Notes: generated by a model from the sequence alone, not told the origin. A stretch of 64,000 nucleotides of DNA from Gammaproteobacteria bacterium (GCA_003565625.1 PXBD01000005.1:54868-118867); one strand, 5' to 3'; shown: positions 1 through 8,426, counted from the stretch's first letter. Numbers and translations are program-made.

Positions 1-611
1 CTGGCCCAGCAGCGTCCCTCGAACCCCGCGCCCATCCAGTCCCGGGCAGCGCGCGCCTGGGTCATGGTTTCTTCGGTGGAAAAGGACTTCGAGGCAATCA
101 CCAGCCCGGTTCGGGCAGGATCCAGAGAGGCGAGCAGCCTGCGAAAACGCCGGCCATCCAGGGTCGACAACCAGTGCACTCGCACCCGGCCATCGTTTTC
201 ATCCAGCGCATCGGCCACCAGCCGGGGGCCCAGATCAGAGCCACCGATTCCGACGTGCAGCAGGTCATCGATCCCCGCATCTCCGCTGTGCAGTTGCCCT
301 GCCAGATGCAGGACCCGACGCCGCTCGTCAAGCAATTCTTGCGGTGCATCCTCTGCCCGCAATTGCATATGCAGCGCCGGCTGCGCCTCGGTCGGGTTGA
401 CCAGCGCGCCGTTGAACAAGCGCTCCACGCCCGCGCGCAGCCCGCTTCGCCGGGGCAGCTCGAACAAGCGCTCCCGCATGCCACGATCAAGCGGCATGCG
501 GGAATAGTCCAGCAGCCAGCCGTGCTGGAGGATGGAAAACGTACGTCCCCGATCCGCATCCTGATCAAAAAGATCCATCACGGCGGATAATTTGTTGTTT
601 TCTTGCGACAC
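1..611 (-). CDS. pgi: Glucose-6-phosphate isomerase, N-terminal part (runs off the left edge)
   Basis: Phosphoglucose isomerase interconverts glucose 6-phosphate and fructose 6-phosphate in the cytoplasm. About 203 codons are visible. The translation is not in the ORF track because the frame is open at the window edge. Reading the reverse strand gives the family motif VGIGGSDLGPRLVADAL near residues 115-130 and VIASKSFSTEETMT near 170-185, the counterpart of the E. coli ASKTFTTQETMT sugar-phosphate loop. I chose the GTG at 611 because it gives VSQENNKLS and has GAGGGAG 8 bases upstream; an internal ATG (MDLFDQD) is the alternative. The leader upstream holds a terminator and a possible antiterminator, described separately. 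Family assignment is firm; the C-terminal half is outside the window. Confidence 0.93.
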   Translation of the reverse strand, partial: MSQENNKLSAVMDLFDQDADRGRTFSILQHGWLLDYSRMPLDRGMRERLFELPRRSGLRAGVERLFNGALVNPTEAQPALHMQLRAEDAPQELLDERRRVLHLAGQLHSGDAGIDDLLHVGIGGSDLGPRLVADALDENDGRVRVHWLSTLDGRRFRRLLASLDPARTGLVIASKSFSTEETMTQARAARDWMGAGFEGRCWA

Positions 612-709
612 GATACAGACTCCCTCAGAACAGGTGCACTGCATTCCATTCTAGCGTACCTCTCCACCAGCGCCGCTGGAACACCATGGGCTGCGGGAGA
701 GCAACAGAC

Positions 710-737
710 AAAAAAAACCCCTTCCGTGAGGAAGGGG
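710..737 (-). terminator. Rho-independent terminator in the pgi leader
   Basis: On the minus strand an 8-bp perfect stem (CCCCTTCC / GGAAGGGG) with a 4-base loop is followed by eight T. It lies about 100 bases upstream of the pgi start, so it would stop leftward transcripts before pgi, either as an attenuator or as the end of a separate small RNA. Confidence 0.85.
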
Positions 738-812
738 CAACTTGATATCGGAGTGATGTACCTCGCTTCGCGCCCTGCGACCTTGCCCAACCGTTGCGGT
801 TTTACCAAGGCT
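710..812 (-). ncRNA. Candidate structured pgi leader or about 100-nt small RNA
   Basis: The RNA would start near 812 from the promoter at 819-847 and end at the 710-737 terminator. It contains an AACCG/CGGTT hairpin (789-801) and a GGGCAA segment (783-788) able to pair with TTGCCC (735-740). That helix takes up the CCCC of the terminator arm, so the two structures exclude each other. This is the layout of an attenuator or riboswitch, but I do not recognise a known class. An independent small RNA with a normal terminator fits equally well. Confidence 0.35.
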
Positions 813-818
813 GTATGA

Positions 819-847
819 ATACTACCACAGCCTGCGCCTCAATCCAA
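819..847 (-). promoter_or_regulatory. Candidate sigma70 promoter, minus strand
   Basis: TTGGAT (847-842) and TAGTAT (824-819) are separated by exactly 17 bases. The -10 matches 4 of 6 and the -35 only 3 of 6 positions, so the call leans on spacing and on the terminator that follows about 80 bases downstream. Confidence 0.35.
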
Positions 848-1025
848 GCGGAACTTGCGGGCACGGTGCGCAGGCTTCGCAAAGTCGGACTGCCGGTGAT
901 CAAGGAAGTTTCCAGCGCGGGCCTGTTCACAGCGGTTTCACCGCTGCGCCAGCAAACTAAACTTGTATTCGGAGCGGTCCCTCCAAGGCCCTGACTCCCT
1001 CCCTCCGTTCCGGATGCGCACTCGA

Positions 1026-1062
1026 AGACCCCGACCACGGCTCCCGGTCGGGGTCTTTTTTT
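1026..1062 (+). terminator. Strong rho-independent terminator without a plus-strand gene upstream
   Basis: An 11-bp perfect GC-rich stem (AGACCCCGACC / GGTCGGGGTCT) with a 9-base loop runs into seven T. The nearest upstream coding gene (pgi) is on the other strand, so the terminated transcript has to begin within 612-1020. Confidence 0.88.
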
Positions 1063-1128
1063 GTCCATACCGAGCCAGCGGTATTGTACGCTGAGCAGAC
1101 GTTTTGACAACGGACTGGACAGTGCATC

Positions 1129-1563
1129 ATGGATTCCTTGACGATCAACACCGTGCGCACGCTGACCTGGAGCGGCCTGATTCCTTTTGCCGCACTGGCG
1201 GTAATCAACGCGACCGGCGCCCCGAACTGGCTGGAAACCCTGCTGCTAGCCTACCCCGCGCTGATCCTCGCTTTTCTCGCAGGCACCCTCTGGACCCGCC
1301 ATCTGCTGGGTGAGCGCACTCGTCCACGCCTGCTGATTGCCAGCAATGCGCTGGTTTTGCTGGTCTGGCCCGCGATCCTCATGCCCCTGGGCTGGGCCAC
1401 TCTGTGGATTGCCGTCATGTTTGGTGCCCACCTGGCGCTGGACGAGCCGTGGCGCGGCTACGGCATGCCGGGATGGTACCGGCGCCTGCGGCTGGCCGTC
1501 AGCAGCAGCGCCATTGCCGTGCTCATCATCGGCGGCCTGATCGGAGTCAGCCTGCATGGCTGA
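1129..1563 (+). CDS. DUF3429 family inner-membrane protein
   Basis: This 144-residue protein is almost entirely hydrophobic, with four to five predicted membrane segments and the LTWSGLIPF opening typical of DUF3429 proteins. The molecular function of the family is not known to me. The ATG start sits about 70 bases past a strong terminator, so the operon needs its own promoter here. The 3' end overlaps the next gene by 8 bases (ATGGCTGA), implying translational coupling with the LolD-type ATPase. A role linked to the ABC exporter that follows is inferred from position only. Confidence 0.8.
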   Translation: MDSLTINTVRTLTWSGLIPFAALAVINATGAPNWLETLLLAYPALILAFLAGTLWTRHLLGERTRPRLLIASNALVLLVWPAILMPLGWATLWIAVMFGAHLALDEPWRGYGMPGWYRRLRLAVSSSAIAVLIIGGLIGVSLHG

Positions 1564-2227
1564 ACCGGTGCTCAGTATTCAGGACCTGCAGCGTCGCTTC
1601 GGAACGACAGGCCCGGTCCAGGTCCTTGATCAACTGACGCTAAGTCTCGAGGCGGGCGAACGGGTCGCGGTGATGGGGTCTTCGGGCTCCGGCAAAACCA
1701 CCTTGCTGCACCTGGCCGCCGGCATGGACACCCCGGATGCCGGCGAGGTCTGCATTGCAGGGCGCAATTTGTCGGCCCTGCCGGAGCCGGAGCGCACCCG
1801 CTTCCGGGCCCGCTTCATCGGCCTGGTGTTTCAGGATTTCAATCTCATTGACAGCCTGACGGTGCGCGAAAACATCGAGTTGCCGCTGTGGCTGAACCAT
1901 GCCCTGGAACACGTTGACCGAATCACCGAACTGGCCGTGGAACTGGGCATCGAGCCCCTGCTGGAGCGACTGCCCGAAAAACTGTCCGGCGGCGAAAAAC
2001 AGCGCGTGGCCATCGCTCGGGCCCTGGTGCACCGTCCGGCATTGCTGCTGGCCGACGAACCCACCGGCAGCCTGGACCAGACCACCGCCGAGGGCGTACT
2101 GGCGCTGTTTGATCGCATCACCCGGCAGCACAACGTCACCTTGCTGATGGTCACCCACAACGACGAGGCCGCCGCGCTGTGCGACCGTGTTCTGCACCTG
2201 CGTCACGGCCGATTGAGCGATCACTGA
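1556..2227 (+). CDS. ABC transporter ATP-binding protein, LolD/MacB type
   Basis: A 223-residue ATPase of the class that pairs with FtsX-fold permeases (LolD, MacB, FtsE, AttE). Visible motifs are Walker A GSSGSGKT (about residue 41), the Q-loop region VFQDFNLIDSLTVREN, signature LSGGEKQR, Walker B LLLADEPTGSLD and the H-loop VTHND. ATPases of this type drive extraction of lipoproteins or peptides from the inner membrane as mechanotransmitters rather than moving solutes through a channel. It overlaps both neighbours, the permease by TGATG, so the three genes form one unit. The substrate cannot be told from sequence. Confidence 0.92.
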   Translation: MAEPVLSIQDLQRRFGTTGPVQVLDQLTLSLEAGERVAVMGSSGSGKTTLLHLAAGMDTPDAGEVCIAGRNLSALPEPERTRFRARFIGLVFQDFNLIDSLTVRENIELPLWLNHALEHVDRITELAVELGIEPLLERLPEKLSGGEKQRVAIARALVHRPALLLADEPTGSLDQTTAEGVLALFDRITRQHNVTLLMVTHNDEAAALCDRVLHLRHGRLSDH

Positions 2228-4662
2228 TGCGCTTGCTGCTGGAGTCCTCGCGGCGATTTTTCTATCGTCATCCGGGCCAGCTGCTGCTGGCTCTGGTGGG
2301 CATCGCGGCCGGGGTGGCCGTGGTGACCGGGGTGGCGCTGATGCGCGACGTATTGATCGATGCGCTCGACAGCGCCACCGAGAGCCTGAGCGGAACCGAC
2401 ACCGTGCGCGTGGTCGACCCCGGCGGCGCGCTGGACGAGGAAGTCTTTCGGCAACTGGCCACCACCCGGGGCGCACCCGACCTGGTGCCCGTGCTCAGCT
2501 CGCGGCTTCGCCTTGGCAATCGCATGCTGGAGCTGGTGGCAATTGACCCGCTCTCCCTTGGCCCCAGCAGCATCATTCGCCCCGCCGGAACCGCAACCGG
2601 CGCCCTGGTTGGCCAGGCCAACGCGGCCATGGTTACAGAACGAACCCTGCAGCGCCTCGATCTGGCCCCGGGCGAGACCCTTGAGGTGCGTCATTTCGGT
2701 CAGACGCTGCAGCTTGAAATCGTTGCCGTTGTCCAGGGCGGGCCAGCACTCGATGATCGCATCATCATGGATCTGGCCGCAGCCCAGCACCTGATCGGCC
2801 GCCGCGGGGAATTGAGTTTCATTGAGGCCCCGAGCAGCGCCAGCGAATGGCTGCGGCAGCAGTTGCCGGAGAACCTGATCCTGATTGACGCCGACCAGCG
2901 GCGCGAATCAGCCGCCAGCCTGACGGCCGGCATGCGCGCCAACCTGACCGCGATGAGCCTGCTCAGCCTGGCTGTCGGCCTGTTCGTGATCTACAGCGTG
3001 CTGGCGTTCCTGCTGGTCCAGCGCCGCCGCACCATCGGCATGCTGCGCGCCGTCGGCGTTACCCAGGGCCAAATCCAGGCCCTGCTGGCCATGGAGACAC
3101 TGGTACTGGCCAGCCTGGGCGCGCTGGCCGGCCTGGTGCTGGGCACCCTGCTCGCCACCGCGCTGCTCGATCTGGTTCGCCAGCCGGTCGCCGAGCTGTA
3201 CCGCATGGTGGCCTCGGCCGGCGTCCGTCCCGGGGTCGGGCTGTATGCCAGCGTCTGGCTGCTGGCCGTGGTCATGGCCCTGGCCAGCGTGCTCGGGGTG
3301 TTGCGCGAGGCCCAGCGGATTCCGCCCGGGCAACTGGCCCGAACCGTCCATGAATCGCAGTACAACTCGGCCGGATTCTGGCAGTGGCTGCCTTGGATAC
3401 TGCTGATCCTTGGTGGCGCAGTCATCGGCATGACGCGCAGCTTGCCGCCGGTGTTGGCAGGTCTGTTCGTCATGCTGTCCGGATGCGCGCTGCTGGCGCC
3501 GGCCGGCGGCATGCACCTGCTGCGACAGGCCGCGCGCCTGGCCGGCAGCGGCCTGGTCGCCAGAGCCATCAAGATGCTGATGAGTTCCCGCCAACGCCTG
3601 GCGCCGGCGGTATCGGCTCTGAGCCTGGCGCTGGCATTGAGCGCCGGTGTCGGCATGATGGTGCTGGGGTTCCGCGCCACGGTGGATGACTGGGTCAGCC
3701 GCCTGATCAATGCCGACACCTATCTCACCGTCAGCCAGGGCACGCTGGACTCGGCCGACGTGGAAACCATCGCTGCGTGGCCGGAAGTGACCATGTTGAC
3801 CAGCTCGCGTCAGTTCCGCCTCGATGACGGCAGCATGGTAGTCGGCTACGACCTCAATCCGGTCGCCTGGTCCGGTTTCGAGTGGCTGGACGGGGATGGT
3901 GAAGCTGCTCGTGCCGCCGTGGAATCCGGCGCTGCGGTTCTGGTCACCGAACCGATGGCAAGGCGCCGCAATCTCGACCCAGGCGACAGACTGGAGCTGG
4001 TCACCCTCACCGGTCCAGTCGACTTCGAGGTCGCCGCCGTCTACCGCGACTACAGCACCGATCGAGGAATGGTCGCCATGATTGGCTGGCGTTACCGCGA
4101 ACTCTGGGAAGACGACCGGCGCGACAGTATCGGCCTGTATCTGGCTCCCGACGCCGATATCACCGCGCTCGAGGAGCGCATCGCCAGCCAATTCGAGACC
4201 GGCAACCTGACCTCGCGCGAATCCGTGCGCGAACAAACCCTGGGCGTGTTCGACCGCACCTTCCGGATCTCCTGGGCACTGGCCATTCTGGTCGGCCTGA
4301 TCGCCGCCATCGCCCTGATCAGCGCGCTGCTGGCGCTGGGGCTGGAGCGGGGTCGCGAATACGCCACCCTGCGCGCCGTTGGCCTGCCGCGCCGTGGTCT
4401 GGCGGGAGTGGTCCTGACCCAGACCACCAGCCTGGCGGCCATCGCCGTGGCCATGGCAATCCCGTTCAGCCTGCTGATCCATGCAGTGCTGTCGCTGGCG
4501 GTTCAGCCGCGCGCGTTCGGCTGGAGCATCGCCCTGACCTGGCCGTGGCAGCCGCTGGCGGTTCTGGTGCCGCTGGCCTTGGCAATTGGAGTGCTGGCCG
4601 GCACCTACCCGGCCTGGAAAATCGCCGGTCGCGATCCCGCGCCGCTGCTGAGGGCCGGCTGA
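2227..4662 (+). CDS. FtsX/LolE-like ABC permease
   Basis: An 811-residue permease with two FtsX repeats. One membrane helix lies near the N-terminus (LLLALVGIAAGVAVV), a periplasmic domain of about 210 residues follows, then three helices, a linker with further helices, a second periplasmic domain, and three C-terminal helices ending before residue 800. The cytoplasmic coupling motifs RRRTIGMLRAVGV and GREYATLRAVGLPRR precede the repeats' later helices. The ORF track starts 48 bases upstream; I start at the ATG at 2227, which overlaps the ATPase stop. This is the size and layout of AttF/AttG-type or other large FtsX permeases, here as one polypeptide. Confidence 0.92.
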   Translation: MRLLLESSRRFFYRHPGQLLLALVGIAAGVAVVTGVALMRDVLIDALDSATESLSGTDTVRVVDPGGALDEEVFRQLATTRGAPDLVPVLSSRLRLGNRMLELVAIDPLSLGPSSIIRPAGTATGALVGQANAAMVTERTLQRLDLAPGETLEVRHFGQTLQLEIVAVVQGGPALDDRIIMDLAAAQHLIGRRGELSFIEAPSSASEWLRQQLPENLILIDADQRRESAASLTAGMRANLTAMSLLSLAVGLFVIYSVLAFLLVQRRRTIGMLRAVGVTQGQIQALLAMETLVLASLGALAGLVLGTLLATALLDLVRQPVAELYRMVASAGVRPGVGLYASVWLLAVVMALASVLGVLREAQRIPPGQLARTVHESQYNSAGFWQWLPWILLILGGAVIGMTRSLPPVLAGLFVMLSGCALLAPAGGMHLLRQAARLAGSGLVARAIKMLMSSRQRLAPAVSALSLALALSAGVGMMVLGFRATVDDWVSRLINADTYLTVSQGTLDSADVETIAAWPEVTMLTSSRQFRLDDGSMVVGYDLNPVAWSGFEWLDGDGEAARAAVESGAAVLVTEPMARRRNLDPGDRLELVTLTGPVDFEVAAVYRDYSTDRGMVAMIGWRYRELWEDDRRDSIGLYLAPDADITALEERIASQFETGNLTSRESVREQTLGVFDRTFRISWALAILVGLIAAIALISALLALGLERGREYATLRAVGLPRRGLAGVVLTQTTSLAAIAVAMAIPFSLLIHAVLSLAVQPRAFGWSIALTWPWQPLAVLVPLALAIGVLAGTYPAWKIAGRDPAPLLRAG

Positions 4663-5783
4663 TGCGTCTGGATGCCGCCGTGATTCTGACGCTGGTCGCA
4701 ATGGCCATTGCCTGGCTGGCCTGGCAAACCCGGGAACCGGCAGCACCTGCCGTCGAAAGACTGAACGTCCAGGGACTGATGAGTACCGGCGGCGAACCAT
4801 TCCGGCGCGTCACCGAGCCTGTTCCGATGTCGTTTCCGGACGACCATGCCCTGCATCCGGGCTACCAGTACGAATGGTGGTACTTCACCGGCAATCTCGA
4901 TACGGCCGCCGGCAAGCGGCTGGGCTACCAGTTCACGTTGTTTCGCTTTGCCAGTCCGCCGGGCGAGGAACTGGATTCCGCCTGGGCGACCAACGCAACT
5001 TGGATGGCCAATCTGGCCCTGAGTGACGGCCGCCATCGGCGTTTTTACCCGGCCGAGCGATTCGCGCGCTCGGCGCTGGACCTGGCTGGAGCCGACCAGG
5101 ACCGCTGGTGGCTGCGCGATTGGGAAGTGGCCCGACGCGGCGGCAGCTGGCACCTGAACGCAGAGCACGACGATTTTGCTCTGGCACTGGAACTGACAGC
5201 CACCCGGCCGCTGGTGCTGCAGGGCGATGCTGGCTACAGCCGCAAGGGGCCGGATCCGGGCAATGCCTCGCGCTACTATTCCATCCCCCGGCTGGCCACC
5301 TCCGGCACCGTCCGAATCGGGGACGAGACGCTGCCCGTCGAAGGCCTGTCCTGGCTGGACCGGGAATGGGGCTCCAACGCACTGGGCGAGGATCAGGTCG
5401 GCTGGGACTGGTTTGCCCTGCACCTCGACGACGGCCGCGACGTCATGCTGGCCCGTATCCGCTACGTCGACGGAACCACCTCGGAATGGTCCTACGGACA
5501 GCTGGTCTTCCCCGACGGCAGCCATCGCTACCTGGCCGCAGAAGAATACGAAGCCACCGTCTCGCGCTGGTGGACCGATGCCAACGGTTCACGCTGGCCG
5601 CTGGACTGGGATATCGAAATCCCGTCGGCCGATCTGGACATCCAAACCCGGGCGGTATTCGACCATCAGCACTGGCAGGGCTCGGTCGATTACTGGGAGG
5701 GCATGATCGACGTAATCGACATCGCCGACGGCCGAAAGATCGGCCGTGGTTACCTGGAACTGTCCGGATACGGAGAGGGATAG
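4662..5783 (+). CDS. AttH/CrtC-like lipocalin-domain protein, membrane-anchored or exported
   Basis: This 373-residue protein starts with a hydrophobic segment (VILTLVAMAIAWLAW) acting as signal anchor or signal peptide, then shows the family hallmarks HPGYQYEWWYFTGNL near residue 65 and GLSWLDREWGSN near 235. These belong to the two-lobed carotenoid 1,2-hydratase/AttH fold. AttH-type proteins are found at the end of ABC operons with LolD- and FtsX-type subunits, exactly as here. The start ATG overlaps the permease stop (TGATG); the longer ORF-track start lies inside the permease. The ligand is unknown; a true carotenoid hydratase role is unlikely because no carotenoid genes are nearby. Confidence 0.87.
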   Translation: MRLDAAVILTLVAMAIAWLAWQTREPAAPAVERLNVQGLMSTGGEPFRRVTEPVPMSFPDDHALHPGYQYEWWYFTGNLDTAAGKRLGYQFTLFRFASPPGEELDSAWATNATWMANLALSDGRHRRFYPAERFARSALDLAGADQDRWWLRDWEVARRGGSWHLNAEHDDFALALELTATRPLVLQGDAGYSRKGPDPGNASRYYSIPRLATSGTVRIGDETLPVEGLSWLDREWGSNALGEDQVGWDWFALHLDDGRDVMLARIRYVDGTTSEWSYGQLVFPDGSHRYLAAEEYEATVSRWWTDANGSRWPLDWDIEIPSADLDIQTRAVFDHQHWQGSVDYWEGMIDVIDIADGRKIGRGYLELSGYGEG

Positions 5784-5802
5784 ACCGTTTCCATCCCCCG
5801 CT

Positions 5803-7086
5803 TCAGGGGCTGCGGTAGACGCGTCCCTCGCGCATCACGAATGGCACGTCCATAAGAACCGCCACGTCCGCGATCGGATCGCCGTCAACCGCGATGACAT
5901 CGGCCAGGAAGCCGGTGCGCAAGCGGCCCAGGTCCTCGGTCCGGCCAAGCAGCTCGGCCGCGTTCACGGTGGCCGAGCGCAGCGCATCGGCCGGCGACAT
6001 GCCGGCCTCGACCATGTACTGAAACTCCAGCGCATTGTCGCCGTGCGGACATACCCCGCAGTCGGTGCCGAAGGCGATCCGGACGCCGGCGGCCTGCGCT
6101 CGGCCAAAGGTGTCCTGGATCAGCGGCCCGATCTCGGCCGCCTTGGCCGCCACAATCGGCGGGAAATAGCCTTCCACGGCAGCCATGTCGGCGACGAAGC
6201 GACCGGCCGAGATCGTGGGCACGTACCAGGTGCCGTGCTCGATCATCAAGGCGATGATGTCGTCGTCCATGTAAGTCCCGTGCTCGATCGAGTGCACGCC
6301 GGCGCGGATCGCCCGGCGCATGCCCTCGGCGCCATGCGCATGCGCGGCCACGTGCATTTCGTAATCGGCGGCAATGCGCACGATTTCGCCAATCTCGGCC
6401 TCGGTGAACTGCGGGTTCTGGCCGCTGCGCGCAACACTGAGTACGCCACCGGTCGCGGTAATCTTGATCAGGTCGGCGCCGTCCTTGTAGCGCTGGCGCA
6501 CCGCCTGACGGCCATCCCGTTCGCCGTTGACGACCCCCTCGCGCGGACCCGGGTCGCCCATCAGGTCGCGCCGAAACGCGTTGGTCGGGTCGGCATGGCC
6601 GCCGGTGGTAGCCAGGGACTTGGCCGCGGTAAGAATGCGCGGGCCCGGTAAAATGCCCTGGTCGATGGCATTCCGCAACGCGATACTGGCGTTGAACGAA
6701 TCCCCGAGATCACGGATCGTGGTGAAACCGGCTTCGAGCGTGACCTGGGCAAAGTGAGCCCCACGCAGAGCGACATCAGCCTCGTTGTTGGTAAAGCGGC
6801 GGATATAGCTGTCCGGCGAAGACTGGCTGGTCACGTGGGTATGCATGTCCATCAGGCCCGGCAGGCAGGTCAATTCGGTCAGGTCCAGCGCTTCAGCGTT
6901 GGTCGGCGCGTCTGCCAGGCCGGCGTGAACCGCCTGGATCCGACCATCAGCGACTACCAGCGTATGGGCGCCCAGCGTCGTGCCCGCGTCGACGTCGACC
7001 AGGGCACCGCAGCGCAACCAGACTTCGCCAGCCAGGGCGGGCGATGCCGCCATCAGGCCGATCAGCACAACCGCAATCGTTTTCAT
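5803..7086 (-). CDS. Secreted metal-dependent amidohydrolase (prolidase/imidazolonepropionase-like)
   Basis: A 427-residue TIM-barrel amidohydrolase. The start at 7086 (MKTIAVV) has AGGAT 8 bases upstream and opens a signal peptide ending near ASPALAG, so the enzyme is exported. Metal ligands are visible as MDMHTHV (near 70), a Lys in DLIKITATGG (about 190), HAHGAEG, HSIEHGT and GTDCGV. The family cleaves Xaa-Pro dipeptides or related amides in the Sgx9260 group; the exact substrate is undetermined. It lies 43 bases downstream of ampE on the same strand and converges on the AttH-like gene with a 19-base gap. Confidence 0.88.
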   Translation of the reverse strand: MKTIAVVLIGLMAASPALAGEVWLRCGALVDVDAGTTLGAHTLVVADGRIQAVHAGLADAPTNAEALDLTELTCLPGLMDMHTHVTSQSSPDSYIRRFTNNEADVALRGAHFAQVTLEAGFTTIRDLGDSFNASIALRNAIDQGILPGPRILTAAKSLATTGGHADPTNAFRRDLMGDPGPREGVVNGERDGRQAVRQRYKDGADLIKITATGGVLSVARSGQNPQFTEAEIGEIVRIAADYEMHVAAHAHGAEGMRRAIRAGVHSIEHGTYMDDDIIALMIEHGTWYVPTISAGRFVADMAAVEGYFPPIVAAKAAEIGPLIQDTFGRAQAAGVRIAFGTDCGVCPHGDNALEFQYMVEAGMSPADALRSATVNAAELLGRTEDLGRLRTGFLADVIAVDGDPIADVAVLMDVPFVMREGRVYRSP

Positions 7087-7129
7087 TTCCGAATCATCCT
7101 CGCGCGAACCAATCGGCAATGGTACCCGA

Positions 7130-7945
7130 TCAGGACAACCAGCCTGCGATCAGGATCAGGCTCAACGCCACCAGCCAGATCATCAACATGCGCCAGACGA
7201 TGTGATGTCCGGTGGTCACCCCTTCTTCAAACGACGCGCGAGAATCCACGATCACCGCACCGACTTCGTCGAGAACCTCCGGCTGCAAGGTCCATGGAGA
7301 CCGCCCTTGCCGGTGCGCATGCCAGGCATGACGAACGCGATCGTAGTCACCGCCCAGGCCCGCGCTGATGAGCATCAACAGCAACACCGGCCAGTCCAGC
7401 ACATCGCGCAGGCGCAGCAGCCAGCCCGACTGGGCCGGAGCCAGGCCGGGCAGGTTCAGACTGATTCGGGTCAGGCGGTACAACAGGACTCCGGGTATGC
7501 CCAGCAGCACGAACCAGAACAAGGCCCCGAACCAGCGCGCCTGGGCGGCGTGGAACAGCGCGGCAGCGGCTTCCGGCGCCCCGGCATCGCGCTGAATTCG
7601 CATGATTCGACGCACTTTCAGATAGCGCGGATCGTTGCCGCCGGCCATCAGGATCTGGACATCGTGGTCCAGATCGCGGGGCCCCAGACTGTAGACGAAC
7701 ACGGCCAGCGCGGCAAAAAACCAGCCCGGCCACCCTAACCAGGAATACGCCAGCCAGTCCAGGGCGAGGGCAAGGGCCAGGGCCACGACCACCACGGCGA
7801 TCGCCGGCGCCGGGGCAGCGCCACCCAGTCGCGAACGACGCAGCGCGCCCAGCAGTCGGCCGAACCAGCCGAACCGGCGCAGCCGGGAGACCGGGCGCAC
7901 GAGATGGCTGAGCAGCAGGCCCAGCAGCACGATGAGAATGGTCAT
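7130..7945 (-). CDS. ampE: AmpE-like inner-membrane protein
   Basis: A 271-residue protein with an N-terminal membrane helix, a second pair near residues 60-95, a helix pair in the middle (ALFWFVLLGIPGVLLYRLTRI) and a C-terminal helix. That matches AmpE (284 residues in E. coli), including the APLFW-like segment and the LDWVP-like LDWPVLL stretch. AmpE is linked to AmpD and beta-lactamase regulation, but its biochemistry is obscure. No ampD lies beside it in this window. It is 48 bases downstream of erpA, so the two may share a transcript. Confidence 0.78.
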   Translation of the reverse strand: MTILIVLLGLLLSHLVRPVSRLRRFGWFGRLLGALRRSRLGGAAPAPAIAVVVVALALALALDWLAYSWLGWPGWFFAALAVFVYSLGPRDLDHDVQILMAGGNDPRYLKVRRIMRIQRDAGAPEAAAALFHAAQARWFGALFWFVLLGIPGVLLYRLTRISLNLPGLAPAQSGWLLRLRDVLDWPVLLLMLISAGLGGDYDRVRHAWHAHRQGRSPWTLQPEVLDEVGAVIVDSRASFEEGVTTGHHIVWRMLMIWLVALSLILIAGWLS

Positions 7946-7993
7946 GCGACCAGCAGAAGCCGCCGGCGCCGACGACCCGGAAACTGGTGCGAG

Positions 7994-8338
7994 TCAGGCA
8001 AGCCCGAACGACGAGCCGCAGCCACAGGTCGTGGCAGCGTTCGGGTTGCGGATGACGAACCGCGCGCCCTGAAGACTTTCGCTGTAATCGATCTCAGCAC
8101 CCTCCAGGTACTGGAAGCTGAGCGGGTCCACCACCAGGGTCACGTCATCGCGGGTGACCGCGACATCGCCGTCGTCGGTCGCCTCGTCAAACGTGAAACC
8201 ATACTGAAAACCGGAACAGCCGCCACCGGTGATATACACGCGCAACTTGAGCGCCGGGTTGGCTTCCTCGAGAATGAGTTCCCGCACCTTGGCGGCGGCG
8301 GCCTGAGTAAAAACAAGAGGTTGTGCTTCGGAGGCCAT
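7994..8338 (-). CDS. erpA: Iron-sulfur cluster insertion protein ErpA
   Basis: A 114-residue A-type carrier of the HesB/IscA fold. The three cluster-binding cysteines are present in [11 protein letters not shown] and [10 protein letters not shown]. ErpA passes Fe-S clusters to apo-proteins such as the isoprenoid enzymes IspG and IspH. The length and the start MASEAQP fit the family. Its leader contains a terminator hairpin 60 bases upstream of the start, with an alternative helix overlapping it, so expression may be attenuated (see the terminator entry). No isc or suf genes are in the window. Confidence 0.93.
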   Translation of the reverse strand: MASEAQPLVFTQAAAAKVRELILEEANPALKLRVYITGGGCSGFQYGFTFDEATDDGDVAVTRDDVTLVVDPLSFQYLEGAEIDYSESLQGARFVIRNPNAATTCGCGSSFGLA

Positions 8339-8398
8339 AGTTGTTGCGATTGCCGTTGGAAATTTCTACAACCACGAATATACCACTGCAAGGTGCGG

Positions 8399-8426
8399 AA
8401 AAAAAAGCGGCCTTGCTCTGGCCGCT
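8399..8426 (-). terminator. Rho-independent terminator in the erpA leader, possible attenuator
   Basis: On the minus strand AGCGGCC / GGCCGCT form a 7-bp stem with a 7-base loop and are followed by eight T, about 60 bases before the erpA start. A perfect 12-base palindrome CCGCTGCAGCGG (8422-8433) overlaps the first arm, so forming it would prevent the terminator. This could be a regulated leader or the end of a very short RNA. Confidence 0.78.

Larger units (their letters stand above)
612..1128. other. 517-base non-coding stretch between pgi and the DUF3429 operon
   Basis: No credible ORF crosses this interval; the short ORFs in the track run through terminator hairpins and have no family features. 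It holds a minus-strand terminator, a candidate minus-strand promoter, a stretch able to fold into competing helices, and a strong plus-strand terminator. Two converging-type signals with nothing coding upstream of either suggest one or two small RNAs or a leader for pgi. No tRNA or 5S-like pattern was seen. Confidence 0.7.

Noticed and set aside
794-1110. Short ORFs (66 aa plus, 102 aa minus) in the pgi upstream gap
   Set aside because: They have no ribosome site or family similarity; the minus ORF runs through the strong terminator and the candidate promoter.
612-1128. Possible 6S, 4.5S, RNase P or tmRNA gene
   Set aside because: I looked for hallmark segments (for example the 4.5S GGTCAGGTCC loop, RNase P GAGGAAAGTCC, a tmRNA tag) and found none, so I only report an unclassified candidate.
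2908-4800. 630-residue minus-strand ORF
   Set aside because: Antisense shadow of the FtsX-type permease, low-complexity Gln/Arg/Gly sequence without domains.
4662-5783. True carotenoid 1,2-hydratase
   Set aside because: Motifs fit the fold, but there are no carotenoid genes and the operon context is AttEFGH-like.
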